A DNA stretch of 64,000 bases from Candidatus Sulfopaludibacter sp. SbA3 (GCA_945890485.1 CAMDCN010000003.1:434001-498000); one strand, 5' to 3'; shown: positions 40,581 through 50,442, counted from the stretch's first letter. Numbers and translations are program-made. Notes: generated by a model not told the origin, from the letters alone.

Positions 40581-42779
40581 TTGAAACGGCATGCCCTGGT
40601 CCTGCTTCTATACGCCGTCTGCGCGTGGGCGCTGCACGCCGCGGGTCTTGACCTCACCCGTAATCTCCTTGGCGGCGGCGACGCCTATCTCGCGGGCTTT
40701 CCCGCGAAACTGTTCGCCGCGACGTTTTCGCCCTGGAACCCGTACGTCCAACTCGGCCAGTACACGTTTGCCAATACCCAGTTTCAGCCGTTCTACCCGC
40801 CCGGGCTTATCCTGATCAGTCTCTTTCCGAACACGTTCGGATACAACTGCTTCGTTTTGCTCCATTACATTCTGGCGGGCTACTTCTGCTATCTGCTTTG
40901 CCGGGAGTTGGATCTGGATGACTCTGCCTCGTATCTTGGAGGCCTGTTCTTCCTGGGCAGCGGCTTCCTGATGGCCCACAAAGGGCACCAGGCGATGATG
41001 TCGACCACGGTGTGGCTGCCACTGATCCTTTTCTTCGCCTCCCGCCACGCCCGGACCGGCCGGCGGCGGGAGGCGACCTTCGCTGGGATCGCCGTGGCGT
41101 GCTCGCTGCTGGGCGGGTTCCCCCAGGTCACCGTCTATGGGCTGATGTTGGTAGCGGCTTTCTGGTTCTGGAAGGGGGGGCGCCGAGCCGTCTCTGGGCT
41201 CGCGATTTGTGGACTGTTCGCCTTCCTCTTCAGTTCCCTGCAGTTGCTGGCCGTGGCCGAAACCCTGCCGTTGATCACGCGGCAGGCATTGACCATGGAG
41301 CGGTTCAATGAGAACTACCTGCCGCTGCCGTACTTCTTTGGGCTCTTTCTCCCGAACATCCTGGGCGGTATGCACAGCGTGCCGAGCTATGGACCGGGCG
41401 GGGAAGTGGTGGAGGTGTTCCTCTACTGCGGATTGGCGCCCGTGTTGCTGGCGCTCGCCGCGCCGCGCCGCCGGGAAACCTATTTCTGGGTCGCCACGGC
41501 TGGGCTGGCCGCCATCTTAATGATCGGCTGGGGCCCCCTGCAATCGCTCCTCTTCCGCGTCCCGGTCTACAACCTGTTCCGGGCCCCGGCGCGACACATG
41601 CAGGAGTTGCACCTGGCCTTGGCCGTCTTGGCCGCCTATGGTTTTCATCAGCGCAAGCGGATGGTCTGGCCGATAGCTGCCGTGGGCCTTGCGCTTGCCG
41701 TCTCGATTGGTTTGGCGCACTGGCTACCTGTTTTTCCGAATCCCGGCCTGACCATCCCGCAAGCTGAGTTCTGGCGAGCCAATAGTTTGCGCTGGCCCCA
41801 CCCGTCCGTCCTCTATCCCTTGCTGGCCCTCTTGGCGACGGGGGCTTGTCTCCTCTTGCGGGCTCCGGGATGGCTGTTGGGGCTGGTCTTCCTGCTCGAC
41901 GTCGGAAGCGTCCATCGGACGATCTACGACAATCCGGATACCACCGACCTGTACGGCGCCGAGCGGCGGGCCGAGGTGAAGTACCTGTTCGATCAAGGCC
42001 TCGACCCGCAGACCCATCGGATCCTCCCCCTCGATGTACCCCTGTTCCATACCTATCCGTTGCTCAGCATGATGTACGGCCTGAGCACGGCAAACGACTA
42101 TACGCCCATGTGGATGCGGCGCTACCAGACGCTGACGGGATTTGACCTCAGCGGAAGCGGCGGCGAGGCCCTTGTAGGTCACCGGCAACTGCTTGCGGCC
42201 TTCAATGTGCGGTACCTCCTGGCAAAAACCCCCGCCAGCGCCTTCGCCGTGCGCAGGACGCGCCTCTATGAGGAGTTAGCAAAATCGCAGGATGGCATAA
42301 CCGTGTTCGGAAACCCGAGTGCGGCTCCCCGGTTTCGATTTGCCCGGAACCTGATTCCGGCGGCGGACCTGGCGGCGGCAAAAGCGGTGCTGCTGGATCA
42401 AGCCAACTTCGATCCAACCCGCGACGCTGCCGTCGAGGGATTGGCTGCCGCCGAAACCATGGCGGAGGGACGCATTCTCAAACAGGAAATCAGCAACAAC
42501 GCCCTTGCCTGGACGGTGGAAGCTCAAGGCCGGGCGTTCTTCGTCGTGACCGATACCTGGTTCCCCGGATGGACAGCAACCGTCGACGGCCAGCCCGTCC
42601 CGATTCAGATCGTCAACGGCTGCGTCCGCGGCGTATTCGTCGACTCCTCCGGCCGCCATGAGTTGCGAATGAGCTTCTGGCCTTGGAGCCTTTCGGCGGG
42701 ACTCTGGCTCAGCGGAATCGGGTTGCTTCTTCTGCCACTGGGGATTCGGGAGCCTGCAGCCCGAAAAATTTCGCTATAG
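40581..42779 (+). CDS. YfhO-like polytopic membrane protein
   Basis: 732 aa with about a dozen transmembrane helices between residues 5 and 430, then a soluble domain and a final helix. GDAYLAGFPAKLFAATFSPWNPY, YSNxx-like FANTQFQPFYPPGLI and the C-terminal WTVEAQGRAFFVVTDTWFPGWTATVDGQPVPIQIVNGCVRGV are typical of YfhO/GT-C fold proteins, which glycosylate lipoteichoic acid or other envelope polymers using lipid-linked sugars. The TTG start lies 5 nt after the GT2 stop, an operon arrangement that pairs sugar loading with transfer. Confidence 0.8.
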   Translation: MKRHALVLLLYAVCAWALHAAGLDLTRNLLGGGDAYLAGFPAKLFAATFSPWNPYVQLGQYTFANTQFQPFYPPGLILISLFPNTFGYNCFVLLHYILAGYFCYLLCRELDLDDSASYLGGLFFLGSGFLMAHKGHQAMMSTTVWLPLILFFASRHARTGRRREATFAGIAVACSLLGGFPQVTVYGLMLVAAFWFWKGGRRAVSGLAICGLFAFLFSSLQLLAVAETLPLITRQALTMERFNENYLPLPYFFGLFLPNILGGMHSVPSYGPGGEVVEVFLYCGLAPVLLALAAPRRRETYFWVATAGLAAILMIGWGPLQSLLFRVPVYNLFRAPARHMQELHLALAVLAAYGFHQRKRMVWPIAAVGLALAVSIGLAHWLPVFPNPGLTIPQAEFWRANSLRWPHPSVLYPLLALLATGACLLLRAPGWLLGLVFLLDVGSVHRTIYDNPDTTDLYGAERRAEVKYLFDQGLDPQTHRILPLDVPLFHTYPLLSMMYGLSTANDYTPMWMRRYQTLTGFDLSGSGGEALVGHRQLLAAFNVRYLLAKTPASAFAVRRTRLYEELAKSQDGITVFGNPSAAPRFRFARNLIPAADLAAAKAVLLDQANFDPTRDAAVEGLAAAETMAEGRILKQEISNNALAWTVEAQGRAFFVVTDTWFPGWTATVDGQPVPIQIVNGCVRGVFVDSSGRHELRMSFWPWSLSAGLWLSGIGLLLLPLGIREPAARKISL

Positions 42780-42844
42780 AGTGTAGAAACCGCTGTTACT
42801 TGTCGATACTGTCAGCGTCTATATAGTTGTAGTGAGGATACGCC

Positions 42845-43438
42845 ATGTTGCGCTGTGCCCTGTCGCTCTTATTATTGCCATTTTTCTTATTTGCTGAAAA
42901 GAAAGAAGTTACCGTCGTGATGCAATTCTCCGAAGGGTTTTCACCCCAAGCCCTGCAGGAGATGCAAGCGGAGGCTGACCGAATCGTCAAGAAGGCCGGC
43001 GTTCAGTTGGCATTCCGGCATCGTCACGAGGCGGCTCAGGACTCATTTAGCGAGTTAATTTTCTTTAAAATGTCGGGCCGTTGCGAGATGGATACGTTCC
43101 CCGCATTACTCGACGAACGCGGTCCGCTGGCGTTTACGTTTACTACTGACGGGCGCATCTTGCCTTTCGGCGAAGTGAAGTGTGACCGGCTGCGCGAATC
43201 CATCAAGACCGCGATGAGCGGATCGGACTATTCGCAAGCGAATCAACTACTTGGCCGGGCCATGGGTCGCGTTTTGGCTCATGAGCTATACCATATCATT
43301 GCCCAAACCAAAGGGCATGGAAAGGGTGGCGTGGCGCGGGAATCGCTCTCCGCCCATCAGTTGATAGCGGACACATTAGACTTAGCGGATCACGACTGTG
43401 CCTTCCTCCGTTCAGGATCCGGGAAGAAATTTTTATAG
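42845..43438 (+). CDS. Exported HExxH metalloprotease-like hypothetical
   Basis: 197 aa with a signal peptide (SLLLLPFFLFA). VLAHELYHIIAQTKGHGKGG is a zinc HExxH motif, and ESLSAHQLI following it may supply the third ligand (Glu). The N-terminal part (VTVVMQFSEGFSPQALQEMQAEADRIVKKAGVQLAFRHR) matches acidobacterial proteins in which a catalytic metalloprotease domain follows this segment. The substrate is unknown. AT-rich promoter DNA upstream includes TATAGT, and GAGG serves as a ribosome site. It is a single gene. Confidence 0.65.
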   Translation: MLRCALSLLLLPFFLFAEKKEVTVVMQFSEGFSPQALQEMQAEADRIVKKAGVQLAFRHRHEAAQDSFSELIFFKMSGRCEMDTFPALLDERGPLAFTFTTDGRILPFGEVKCDRLRESIKTAMSGSDYSQANQLLGRAMGRVLAHELYHIIAQTKGHGKGGVARESLSAHQLIADTLDLADHDCAFLRSGSGKKFL

Positions 43439-43489
43439 CGCCGATCAATACTTTTTCAACTTTACCGCTCGACGCCGGTGAAAATTTAC

Positions 43490-43500
43490 GTTACCGTAAC
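43490..43500. promoter_or_regulatory. GTTACCGTAAC palindrome upstream of the Oar-type receptor
   Basis: An 11-bp palindrome with a single central base, about 170 bp before the receptor start. It is a candidate operator; no regulator can be named. Confidence 0.3.
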
Positions 43501-43510
43501 CCTAAGCATA

Positions 43511-43664
43511 TTGGGGTCCATGGTAGTAGACCCCCCAGCTTCCCAGTCCTCCATTCCTAATTGAGCCACCTGATTGGCTCAGCTCGCCCGGTAGCCGCAA
43601 AATCTCCACTCTCCGTTCAGAGTCCAACCAGCACACCTGTGCTGACGCGCTTAACCTTGGGGTC
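43511..43664 (+). promoter_or_regulatory. Structured leader of the Oar-type receptor gene
   Basis: GGGGTC (43513-43518) pairs with GACCCC (43529-43534) as a hairpin. The same TTGGGGTC octamer recurs at 43657-43664, where GGGG is the ribosome-site position 7 nt before the ATG at 43670; GACCCC could pair there instead. Between them are two further perfect small hairpins, TGAGCC/GGCTCA and CAGCAC/GTGCTG. The layout would allow alternative pairing that hides or frees the start region. Confidence 0.35.
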
Positions 43665-43669
43665 TTTGA

Positions 43670-46600
43670 ATGGTTACTCGTTGGACAACTTTTGCATTTT
43701 CAGCACTTTTTGCATGTCTGAGCGCTAATGCTCAGTCGATTCAGGGCGGCATTCGTGGTCTCGTCACCGATAGTGGCGGCGGCGTCATCGCGAACGTCAA
43801 GGTTTCCCTCACCGATCAGGCCACTAACTTAACCCGTACCACTCTGACGAGTGCGTCGGGCGATTTCGTGTTTAACGCCGTTGTTCCGGCCGTCTACTCG
43901 GTTTCGGCGGAAGCGCCTGGCTTCAAAAAGTATGACCGCAAAGGTGTGACCGTCGGTACGCAGGAATTCATCACGGCCGACATCAAAATGGAAGTCGGCA
44001 ATGTCACCGAATCGGTGATGGTGACCGAAGAAGTTCCGGTCATCGAAACGGCCAACGCGTCCGCGGGCCAACTTATCGACCGGCAGAAATTGATCGACCT
44101 GCCCAATCTCGGCCGGAATCCATTCATGATGGCGAAGATCGCCCAGAATGTGGTGGCCGTTGGGAATCCCCGATTTAACCGGATGCAGGATCAGTCAGGA
44201 TCGTCACAGATCTCGCTTGCCGGCGGCCCTGTCCGCGGCAACAACTACTTACTTGACGGTATCCCGATCACCGACTCGGTGAATCGCGCGGTCGTCATCC
44301 CCACGCTCGAAGCGGTGCAGGAAGTGAAGGTGCAGGCCAATACGTATGACGCCGAAATGGGCCGTACGGGTGGTGGCATGTTCAACACCTTCATGAAGAG
44401 CGGGTCCAACTCGCTGCAGGGCTCTCTATTCGGCTACATGCGCGAGACCGAATGGCTGGCGAATAACTTCTTCAACAATCGCGCCGGACGCGCCCGGCCG
44501 GAACAACCGTTTCGCAACTACGGCGCCTCTATCGGTGGTCCCGTGTGGATTCCGAAAGTCTACAACGGCAAGGATAAGACCTTTTTCTGGATCTCCGGCG
44601 AAGCCTATCGGCAGACCTCTTCCACCACCGGTGAATTCGCGGTGCCGACGGCTGCCGAACGTGGCGGTGACTTCTCTCGCTCCTTCCGCACCGGTTCCTC
44701 CGGCGCGGTACAGATGATCTACGATCCGCTGACCACGCAGGCAGACGGCACCCGCCAAGCCTTCCCCGGTAACATCATTCCCACGAATCGTTTGAACCCC
44801 ATTGGATTGGCGATCGCCCGCACCTATCCGGCCCCCGGCCGCGAACGAGCCGGCTACGGCCAGAACAACTTCACGGCCGCCTCGAGCCAGTATGATCGCG
44901 CCGACCAGACCACCTGGAAGTTGGACCATCAAGTCACCTCTTGGTGGCGTGCCACCGGCTCCTACCTGCACTATGGTTCTATCGAGCCCGGTGAAAACTG
45001 GTTCGGCACCATATCTTCTCCCGCCCAGTGGACCCTCGGCCGCAAAGTGGACGCTACGGCTGTAAATAGCATCTTCACCCCCAGCCCCACCACCGTCGTC
45101 ACCGTCCGCTATGGCTTCAACCGCTTCCCGAACCTCAGTTCCCAGCAGTCCGCCGGGTTCGATCTCGGTTCTCTCGGCTTCCCTACGAGCTATCTCTCCC
45201 AAGTCGACTCGCGGACCTTCCCGAACATCGGCATGCAGAACTTCTCGGCCTTGGGAACGAACAGCAACAGCCAGCAGGTGTTCCACTCGAAGAACCTGTT
45301 GGGCTCGGTTTCGAAGTTTATGGGTCGCCACAGCTTCAAGATGGGCGCCGACTACCGCCGCTTGAACATTGACGGTGTCGACCTCGGCAATGCCTCCGGC
45401 GCCTTCAGCTTCAACGACCAGTTCACCCGTGCCAATCCCTTGTCCGCCACCGCCGGCACGGGCGCCGACTTGGCCTCCATGCTCCTCGGTACCCCGGCCA
45501 GTGGCGACTTCCTGAAAGCCACCAAGATGTTCCAGTACGTTGACTACTGGGCCATGTACTTCCACGATGACTTCCGCATCAACTCGAAGTTGACCCTGAA
45601 CTACGGCATCCGCTACGAGTACGAGACCGGCCTGAAGGCGACCAACAACACCCTGATCACCGGCTTCGATCGCTCCGTCACCAACCCGATCCAGGTCACC
45701 ACTCCCGTCTCTGGCTTTACTCCGAAAGGCGGCCTGACCTACGCCGGCCTGAACGGCGGCGATACCCAAACTGGCAACCTGAACCGCAACAAGTTCAGCC
45801 CTCGCGTCGGCATGGCCTACCAGCTGAACTCGAAAACCACTCTTCGCGCTGGCTACGGGATCTTCTGGGCGCCCATCCCTTACGGATTCCAGAACACCCT
45901 CGGCTACTCGCAAACCACCGCGATGTTAGCCACGGCGGACGGCGGCTTCACCCCGGCCGGTTCGCTCTCGAACCCCTTCCCCTCGGGCATTCTGACCCCG
46001 GTCGGCAACAGCAACGGCCTGCAGGCCGGCATCGGCCAAGCCATCAGCTTCATCGACCAGAACCACCGCGCGCCAAACATTCACCAGTTCTCGTTCGACA
46101 TCCAGCGGCAGTTGCCGTGGGGTCTCGGCCTGGCCGCTGGCTATGTCGGCAGCCGGTCGTATGATCTGGTTCTCGGCGCGGGCGGCGTCAACATCAATCA
46201 GATGGATCCGACCAACTTCTCCCTCGGCTCGGCCGCGTTGAACTCGTCAGTCACCAACCCGTACTACCGTGCGGGCGGCCCGGGCTTCATCGGCGCCCGG
46301 ACGATGACTCGCGAACAGTTCCTCCGGCCGTTCAACCAATTCGGCAACGTCACGCTGTCCAATAGCGACTACAACAGCGCCGTCTACGATTCATTCGTCA
46401 GCAAGATCCAAAAGCGGATGTCCAGCGGCTTCAGCTTCCTCGGATCCTGGACTTGGTCCCGGAATATGGACGCCTCCATCGGCGGTGCGGGCACCTTCTT
46501 CAACGGTCTCGGCGCCATCCAGAACGCCTACGACCTGGATGCCGAGTACTCGCTGTCCAGCGTTCATTCCCCCCACCGCTTCAGCAGCGCCGTCACCTAC

Positions 46601-47122
46601 GAGCTGCCGTTCGGCAAGGGCAAAGCGTTCGCTAACGGCCGGCTCGCCGACATGACGATTGGCGGCTGGTCCATCAACGCCGTCACTACCTATCAGACGG
46701 GCTACCCGCTCGCCATCACGCAGGCCGCCAACAACAACGGCGCCTTCGGCGGCGCCGGTCAGCGCCCCAATGCCACGGGCACCAGCCCGGTGACCGCGGG
46801 CGGCCTGATGGATCGCATCGACGGATACATCAACCGCGCTGCCTTCAGCGAAGTTGGCAAGTATCAGTTCGGCAACCTTTCGCGCACCATCACCATGCGC
46901 GGTCCTGGCATCTCGGAATGGAACCTGTCGCTCTTCAAGACTTTCTCGATCGGTGAGAAGTTCAAAGCGCAGTTCCGGGCCGAGGCGCTCAACGCTTTAA
47001 ATACGCCGCAGTTCCGGGCACCGAACCTTTCGTTCGGCGCCAGCAACGCGAACTTCGGCCGCATCACGGAGCAAGCGAACTTCGCCCGCATGTACCAACT
47101 GGGCGTCCGCTTCTTCTTCTAA
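43670..47122 (+). CDS. Oar-like TonB-dependent outer-membrane protein with CarboxypepD_reg domain
   Basis: 1150 aa. Signal peptide FALFACLSANA; residues about 24-115 are a carboxypeptidase-regulatory domain (GGIRGLVTDSGGGVIANVKVSLTDQATNLTRTTLTSASGDFVFNAV); then a plug-like region (LIDLPNLGRNPF, NNYLLDGIPITDS, EVKVQANTYDAEMGRTGGGMFNTFMKSGSN) and a large barrel ending YQLGVRFFF with the terminal aromatic. These giant receptors are a hallmark of Acidobacteria and probably import glycans or peptides or serve adhesion. The gene is followed at 92 bp by the exported aminotransferase and SulP genes. Confidence 0.92.
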   Translation: MVTRWTTFAFSALFACLSANAQSIQGGIRGLVTDSGGGVIANVKVSLTDQATNLTRTTLTSASGDFVFNAVVPAVYSVSAEAPGFKKYDRKGVTVGTQEFITADIKMEVGNVTESVMVTEEVPVIETANASAGQLIDRQKLIDLPNLGRNPFMMAKIAQNVVAVGNPRFNRMQDQSGSSQISLAGGPVRGNNYLLDGIPITDSVNRAVVIPTLEAVQEVKVQANTYDAEMGRTGGGMFNTFMKSGSNSLQGSLFGYMRETEWLANNFFNNRAGRARPEQPFRNYGASIGGPVWIPKVYNGKDKTFFWISGEAYRQTSSTTGEFAVPTAAERGGDFSRSFRTGSSGAVQMIYDPLTTQADGTRQAFPGNIIPTNRLNPIGLAIARTYPAPGRERAGYGQNNFTAASSQYDRADQTTWKLDHQVTSWWRATGSYLHYGSIEPGENWFGTISSPAQWTLGRKVDATAVNSIFTPSPTTVVTVRYGFNRFPNLSSQQSAGFDLGSLGFPTSYLSQVDSRTFPNIGMQNFSALGTNSNSQQVFHSKNLLGSVSKFMGRHSFKMGADYRRLNIDGVDLGNASGAFSFNDQFTRANPLSATAGTGADLASMLLGTPASGDFLKATKMFQYVDYWAMYFHDDFRINSKLTLNYGIRYEYETGLKATNNTLITGFDRSVTNPIQVTTPVSGFTPKGGLTYAGLNGGDTQTGNLNRNKFSPRVGMAYQLNSKTTLRAGYGIFWAPIPYGFQNTLGYSQTTAMLATADGGFTPAGSLSNPFPSGILTPVGNSNGLQAGIGQAISFIDQNHRAPNIHQFSFDIQRQLPWGLGLAAGYVGSRSYDLVLGAGGVNINQMDPTNFSLGSAALNSSVTNPYYRAGGPGFIGARTMTREQFLRPFNQFGNVTLSNSDYNSAVYDSFVSKIQKRMSSGFSFLGSWTWSRNMDASIGGAGTFFNGLGAIQNAYDLDAEYSLSSVHSPHRFSSAVTYELPFGKGKAFANGRLADMTIGGWSINAVTTYQTGYPLAITQAANNNGAFGGAGQRPNATGTSPVTAGGLMDRIDGYINRAAFSEVGKYQFGNLSRTITMRGPGISEWNLSLFKTFSIGEKFKAQFRAEALNALNTPQFRAPNLSFGASNANFGRITEQANFARMYQLGVRFFF

Positions 47123-47213
47123 ACAGCCTCACCCAACTACTTGGCCGGATCCGCTTCCAAAACGGGTCCGGCTCACCTTCGTGTCAGATCCCTAGCTAGG
47201 AGCTCATCGCAAT

Positions 47214-48350
47214 ATGTCAATTCTCACTTCGGAAGGACTCAAGAAAGAGTTTTCCCGCCGCGCACTCGCCAAAGGCAGTGCTTTGCTCGCCGCCGGCGCC
47301 GCGTTGCCTTTCTACAACGAACCGGCCCTCGCGCAGCTTTCGATGATCGGCAATATGGACCCGAACGCGGTTAAGATCAACGCGAACGAGAATCCGCTTG
47401 GCCCGTGCAACGAAGCCGCCGAGGCCATCTACGGCGTCATCAAAAAGGGCGGCCGCTACATGTACGAGGAGACCTTCAGCTTCGCGAAAACCCTCGCCGA
47501 GCAGGAAGGCTTGAAGCCGAACTACGTGATGCCTTTCCCGGGTTCTTCAGACCCGCTGCATCGCTCGGTCCTGGCCTTCACTTCGGCCGACAAACCCTTC
47601 GTCATGGCCGACCCCGGCTATGAAGCCGGCCAGCGTGCCGCGCAGTTCATTGGTTCGAAAGTCATCCGCGTCCCTCTCAAGGCGGACAACTCGCATGACG
47701 TGAAAGCTATGGTCGCGGCCAGCCCCACCGCGGGCTTGATCTACATCTGCAACCCGAACAATCCGACGGGTACGTTGACGAAGCGCGCCGACATTGAATG
47801 GGCCATCGCCAACAAACCGGCCGGTTCCATCATCCTGCTCGACGAAGCCTACATCCATCTCACGAACGAGGCCTTCGGGTCGGACTTCGTCGCCAAGGAT
47901 AAGGACGTCATTATCCTCCGGACGTTCTCGAAGCTCTATGGCATGGCTGGCCTGCGCGCCGGCGCCGCCATCGGCCGCCCGGATCTCATCGCCAAGCTCT
48001 CCAGCTACGGCGCCGGTGCGCTTCCGTTGACCGGCATGGTTGGCGCCCACGCTTCGCTCAAAGTTCCCACGCTGGTCCCCCAGCGCCGGAAACTGATCGG
48101 CGACACCCGCGAGGATGTGTTCTCGTTCCTGAGCAAGCACAACGGCAAGTTCGTTCCCTCGGTGTCGAACAAGTTCATGATGGAACTCAACGGCATGGCC
48201 GGGCGCGAGATCGTGACGGCGTTCGTGAAAGAGAAGATCTACATCGGTCGTGTTTGGCCGGCTTGGCCGAAGCATGCTCGCGTGTCGATCGGTACTCCGG
48301 AAGAAATGGCGAAGTTCAAAGCAGCCTATCTCAAAATCGCGAATGTCTAA
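47214..48350 (+). CDS. Tat-exported class I/II (HisC-like) aminotransferase
   Basis: 378 aa. FSRRALAKGSALLAAGAALPFYNEPALA is a twin-arginine signal. The mature domain keeps PLP-enzyme features: NENPLGPCNEAAEAI (substrate loop), PGSSDPLHR (cofactor ring), YICNPNNPTGT (Asn), LLDEAYIHL (Asp), and the Schiff-base Lys in RTFSKLYGMAGLRAG. It is most like histidinol-phosphate aminotransferase but exported, so a biosynthetic role is unlikely; an amino donor/acceptor exchange in the periplasm is inferred. An AGGAG site lies upstream. It overlaps the SulP gene start by 8 bp. Confidence 0.85.
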   Translation: MSILTSEGLKKEFSRRALAKGSALLAAGAALPFYNEPALAQLSMIGNMDPNAVKINANENPLGPCNEAAEAIYGVIKKGGRYMYEETFSFAKTLAEQEGLKPNYVMPFPGSSDPLHRSVLAFTSADKPFVMADPGYEAGQRAAQFIGSKVIRVPLKADNSHDVKAMVAASPTAGLIYICNPNNPTGTLTKRADIEWAIANKPAGSIILLDEAYIHLTNEAFGSDFVAKDKDVIILRTFSKLYGMAGLRAGAAIGRPDLIAKLSSYGAGALPLTGMVGAHASLKVPTLVPQRRKLIGDTREDVFSFLSKHNGKFVPSVSNKFMMELNGMAGREIVTAFVKEKIYIGRVWPAWPKHARVSIGTPEEMAKFKAAYLKIANV

Positions 48351-49626
48351 AATCGAACCGGCGTCCTGGCAATCCTGGTCGCCGATCAAATACAGTCTGC
48401 GCGAGCTCGCCGGTGATCTCACCGGCGGGCTCGTCGCGGCTCTCATCGCGATGCCCTACGGGCTGGCGATGGCCGCGCTCATGGGTCTGCCGCCGACCAT
48501 GGGTCTCATGACGTCGGTGCTGACCGCTCCGATCTGCGCACTCCTCGGGCGAAACCCCGTTCTGATCGGTGGCACGTCCACGGTTACCGTGCCGTTTATT
48601 GCCGCAGCCGTATTGGCGCAAGGCCCGTCGGGCGCCGCCAAAATTACGATCGTCGCCGGCATCTTCCTGATGATCTTTTGCGTGCTCCGCTGGGGCAGCT
48701 ACATCACGAAGGTCCCGCTCCCCGTCGTGTCCGGCTTTTCCTGCGGCATCGGGGCGATGATGATCATCTCCCAATTGCGGGCCCTCTTCGGCCTGAAAAT
48801 CGCCGGTGGCGGATCGATGCTCGACCAGTTCTGGAACGCGATGGCCAATCTGCCCGCCCTGAACTGGCAGGTCACCGCGCTTGCGTTCACCACCATCTTC
48901 GGCGCCGCTCTATCCGGGCGATTTTTGCCGAATGCCCCCGCCCCGATGATGGGCATCATCGCCGCCGTCAGCTTTGGCAGCCTGTTCGGCTGGCACGACA
49001 AAGAAGTGGGCGCCCTTTCCCTTTCACTCCCGCCTCTGGCGAACTTTACTTGGTCCCCCGCCGATACCCTTCAGATGATTCCGTCGGCGCTCGGCCTGGC
49101 TGTCGTCACCAGCGTCAACCTGCTCATCACCTCCCGCGTCGTGGAACACTTTCGCGGCCGCCATCAGCACTTGAAGCGATCGGACGCGGACCGCGAGCTG
49201 GGAGCATACGGCATTGCGAATCTCACCGCCGGCTTGTTCGGCGCACCGTTCAGCGTGGGCATTCCTGCCCGGTCGCTGGCCAATGTCCGCTGCGGCGGCT
49301 CCACGCGACTTTCGAACTTCGCGCACGCCGGGTTCATCATGCTGTTTCTCACGGCGGGCTCACAACTCGTCGAGCATATTCCCATCTCCGCGCTCGCCGG
49401 CGTAACAGCCTGGATGGGTTTTTGTCTCCTCGAATGGTCCACCTGGTCGCGTTTGCCACGCATGCGCCGTACCGATGCGATCGCCTTCGTCCTCACCGTC
49501 TCCAGTGTCCTCATCGTCAACGCTGCCATCAGCGTCGCCTTGGGATGCAGCGTCTACGGAGCGCGCTGGATCTATGGACGGCTGACGCAAAGCGAAGCGA
49601 CGCCGCACGCCGTTCCGCAAAGCTAG
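48343..49626 (+). CDS. SulP family anion transporter without STAS domain
   Basis: 427 aa from the ATG at 48343, which overlaps the aminotransferase end. It has 10-12 hydrophobic segments with SulP features: LTGGLVAALIAMPYGLAMAALMGLPPTMGLMTSVLTAPICALLGRNPVLIGGTSTVTVPF (TM1-3, substrate region) and ELGAYGIANLTAGLFGAPFSVGIPARSLANV. Known members carry sulfate, bicarbonate or dicarboxylates. It stops after the membrane domain, with no C-terminal STAS regulatory domain. Coupling to the exported aminotransferase suggests uptake of an organic anion produced in the periplasm, by inference. Confidence 0.85.
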   Translation: MSKIEPASWQSWSPIKYSLRELAGDLTGGLVAALIAMPYGLAMAALMGLPPTMGLMTSVLTAPICALLGRNPVLIGGTSTVTVPFIAAAVLAQGPSGAAKITIVAGIFLMIFCVLRWGSYITKVPLPVVSGFSCGIGAMMIISQLRALFGLKIAGGGSMLDQFWNAMANLPALNWQVTALAFTTIFGAALSGRFLPNAPAPMMGIIAAVSFGSLFGWHDKEVGALSLSLPPLANFTWSPADTLQMIPSALGLAVVTSVNLLITSRVVEHFRGRHQHLKRSDADRELGAYGIANLTAGLFGAPFSVGIPARSLANVRCGGSTRLSNFAHAGFIMLFLTAGSQLVEHIPISALAGVTAWMGFCLLEWSTWSRLPRMRRTDAIAFVLTVSSVLIVNAAISVALGCSVYGARWIYGRLTQSEATPHAVPQS

Positions 49627-50438
49627 GTCAGGTTGACGCTCCGCAGAATGCGTCTCCGCAGTTCAGCGCCCTCGGCAAACTGAGCTTCATTGTCGCCGAG
49701 CGCCTGCCGCATCTCCCGCAGCCGTTCGATCATCGCCCCCAGTGCCTCGTCGATGGGCTCGCGATTGGTCACGAGAATGTCCCCCCAGATGTCATAAGGG
49801 CTTTGCGCCAAACGAGTGGTATCCATCAGCCCTGGGCCGCTCACCTGGATCTCGTCACCGGGTAGTGCCTTGGTCACGGTGCCCGCCAGCGCCGTAGCCA
49901 CCAACTGGGTCAGATGGCTCGTGTAGGCGACCGCCCGGTCATGCTCTTCCGGCGACAGAATCACCACCCGTGCACCCATCTTCTCCACCCAGCCGCGCAG
50001 CCAGTGTTCGGCCGTCAGCACGTACGTCCGGCCGCGAAACAGAGAGGCGTCCGAACCCCGCACGCCCCGGCTCTCCTTGCCGGCCATGGGGTGTCCGCCG
50101 ACGTACTGACCTGCCGGGAGGTGCTGCCGCATCGCGGCCACAATCTGCGCCTTAGTACTCCCCGCATCCGTCACGGTGGCCTGCGCCCCCAGCATTCGTC
50201 CCAAGGCCGGCATCACTTCAATGATCTTCAGAATCGGCTGCGAGAGATAAATCAAGTCCGCTGTCTGGGCGGCCTCCTCCAGCGTTACGCCGCAATCCAC
50301 CACGCCGAGTTCGACTGCTTCGGCGATCGTCCGCTCCGAACTTACCCCAACAATCGAACCGCCAAAGCCCGCCCGCCGTAGAGCGAGCGCAAACGAGCCG
50401 CCGATCAACCCCACTCCGCAAATGGCGACCCGCTGCAT
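49623..50438 (-). CDS. tyrA: Prephenate dehydrogenase
   Basis: 271 aa from the ATG at 50438 (MQRVAICGVGLIGGSFALALRRAG). GVGLIGGS is the NAD motif, TDAGSTK and GGHPMAGKESRGVRGSDASLFRG are TyrA signature blocks with the catalytic His. It converts prephenate to 4-hydroxyphenylpyruvate for tyrosine. It is the last gene of the aromatic operon, starting 4 nt after aroF. Confidence 0.93.
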   Translation of the reverse strand: MQRVAICGVGLIGGSFALALRRAGFGGSIVGVSSERTIAEAVELGVVDCGVTLEEAAQTADLIYLSQPILKIIEVMPALGRMLGAQATVTDAGSTKAQIVAAMRQHLPAGQYVGGHPMAGKESRGVRGSDASLFRGRTYVLTAEHWLRGWVEKMGARVVILSPEEHDRAVAYTSHLTQLVATALAGTVTKALPGDEIQVSGPGLMDTTRLAQSPYDIWGDILVTNREPIDEALGAMIERLREMRQALGDNEAQFAEGAELRRRILRSVNLT

Positions 50439-50442
50439 CGTT

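Noticed and set aside
44426-45913. 495-codon minus-strand frame
   Set aside because: Antisense to the Oar-type receptor; low-complexity composition and no family motifs.
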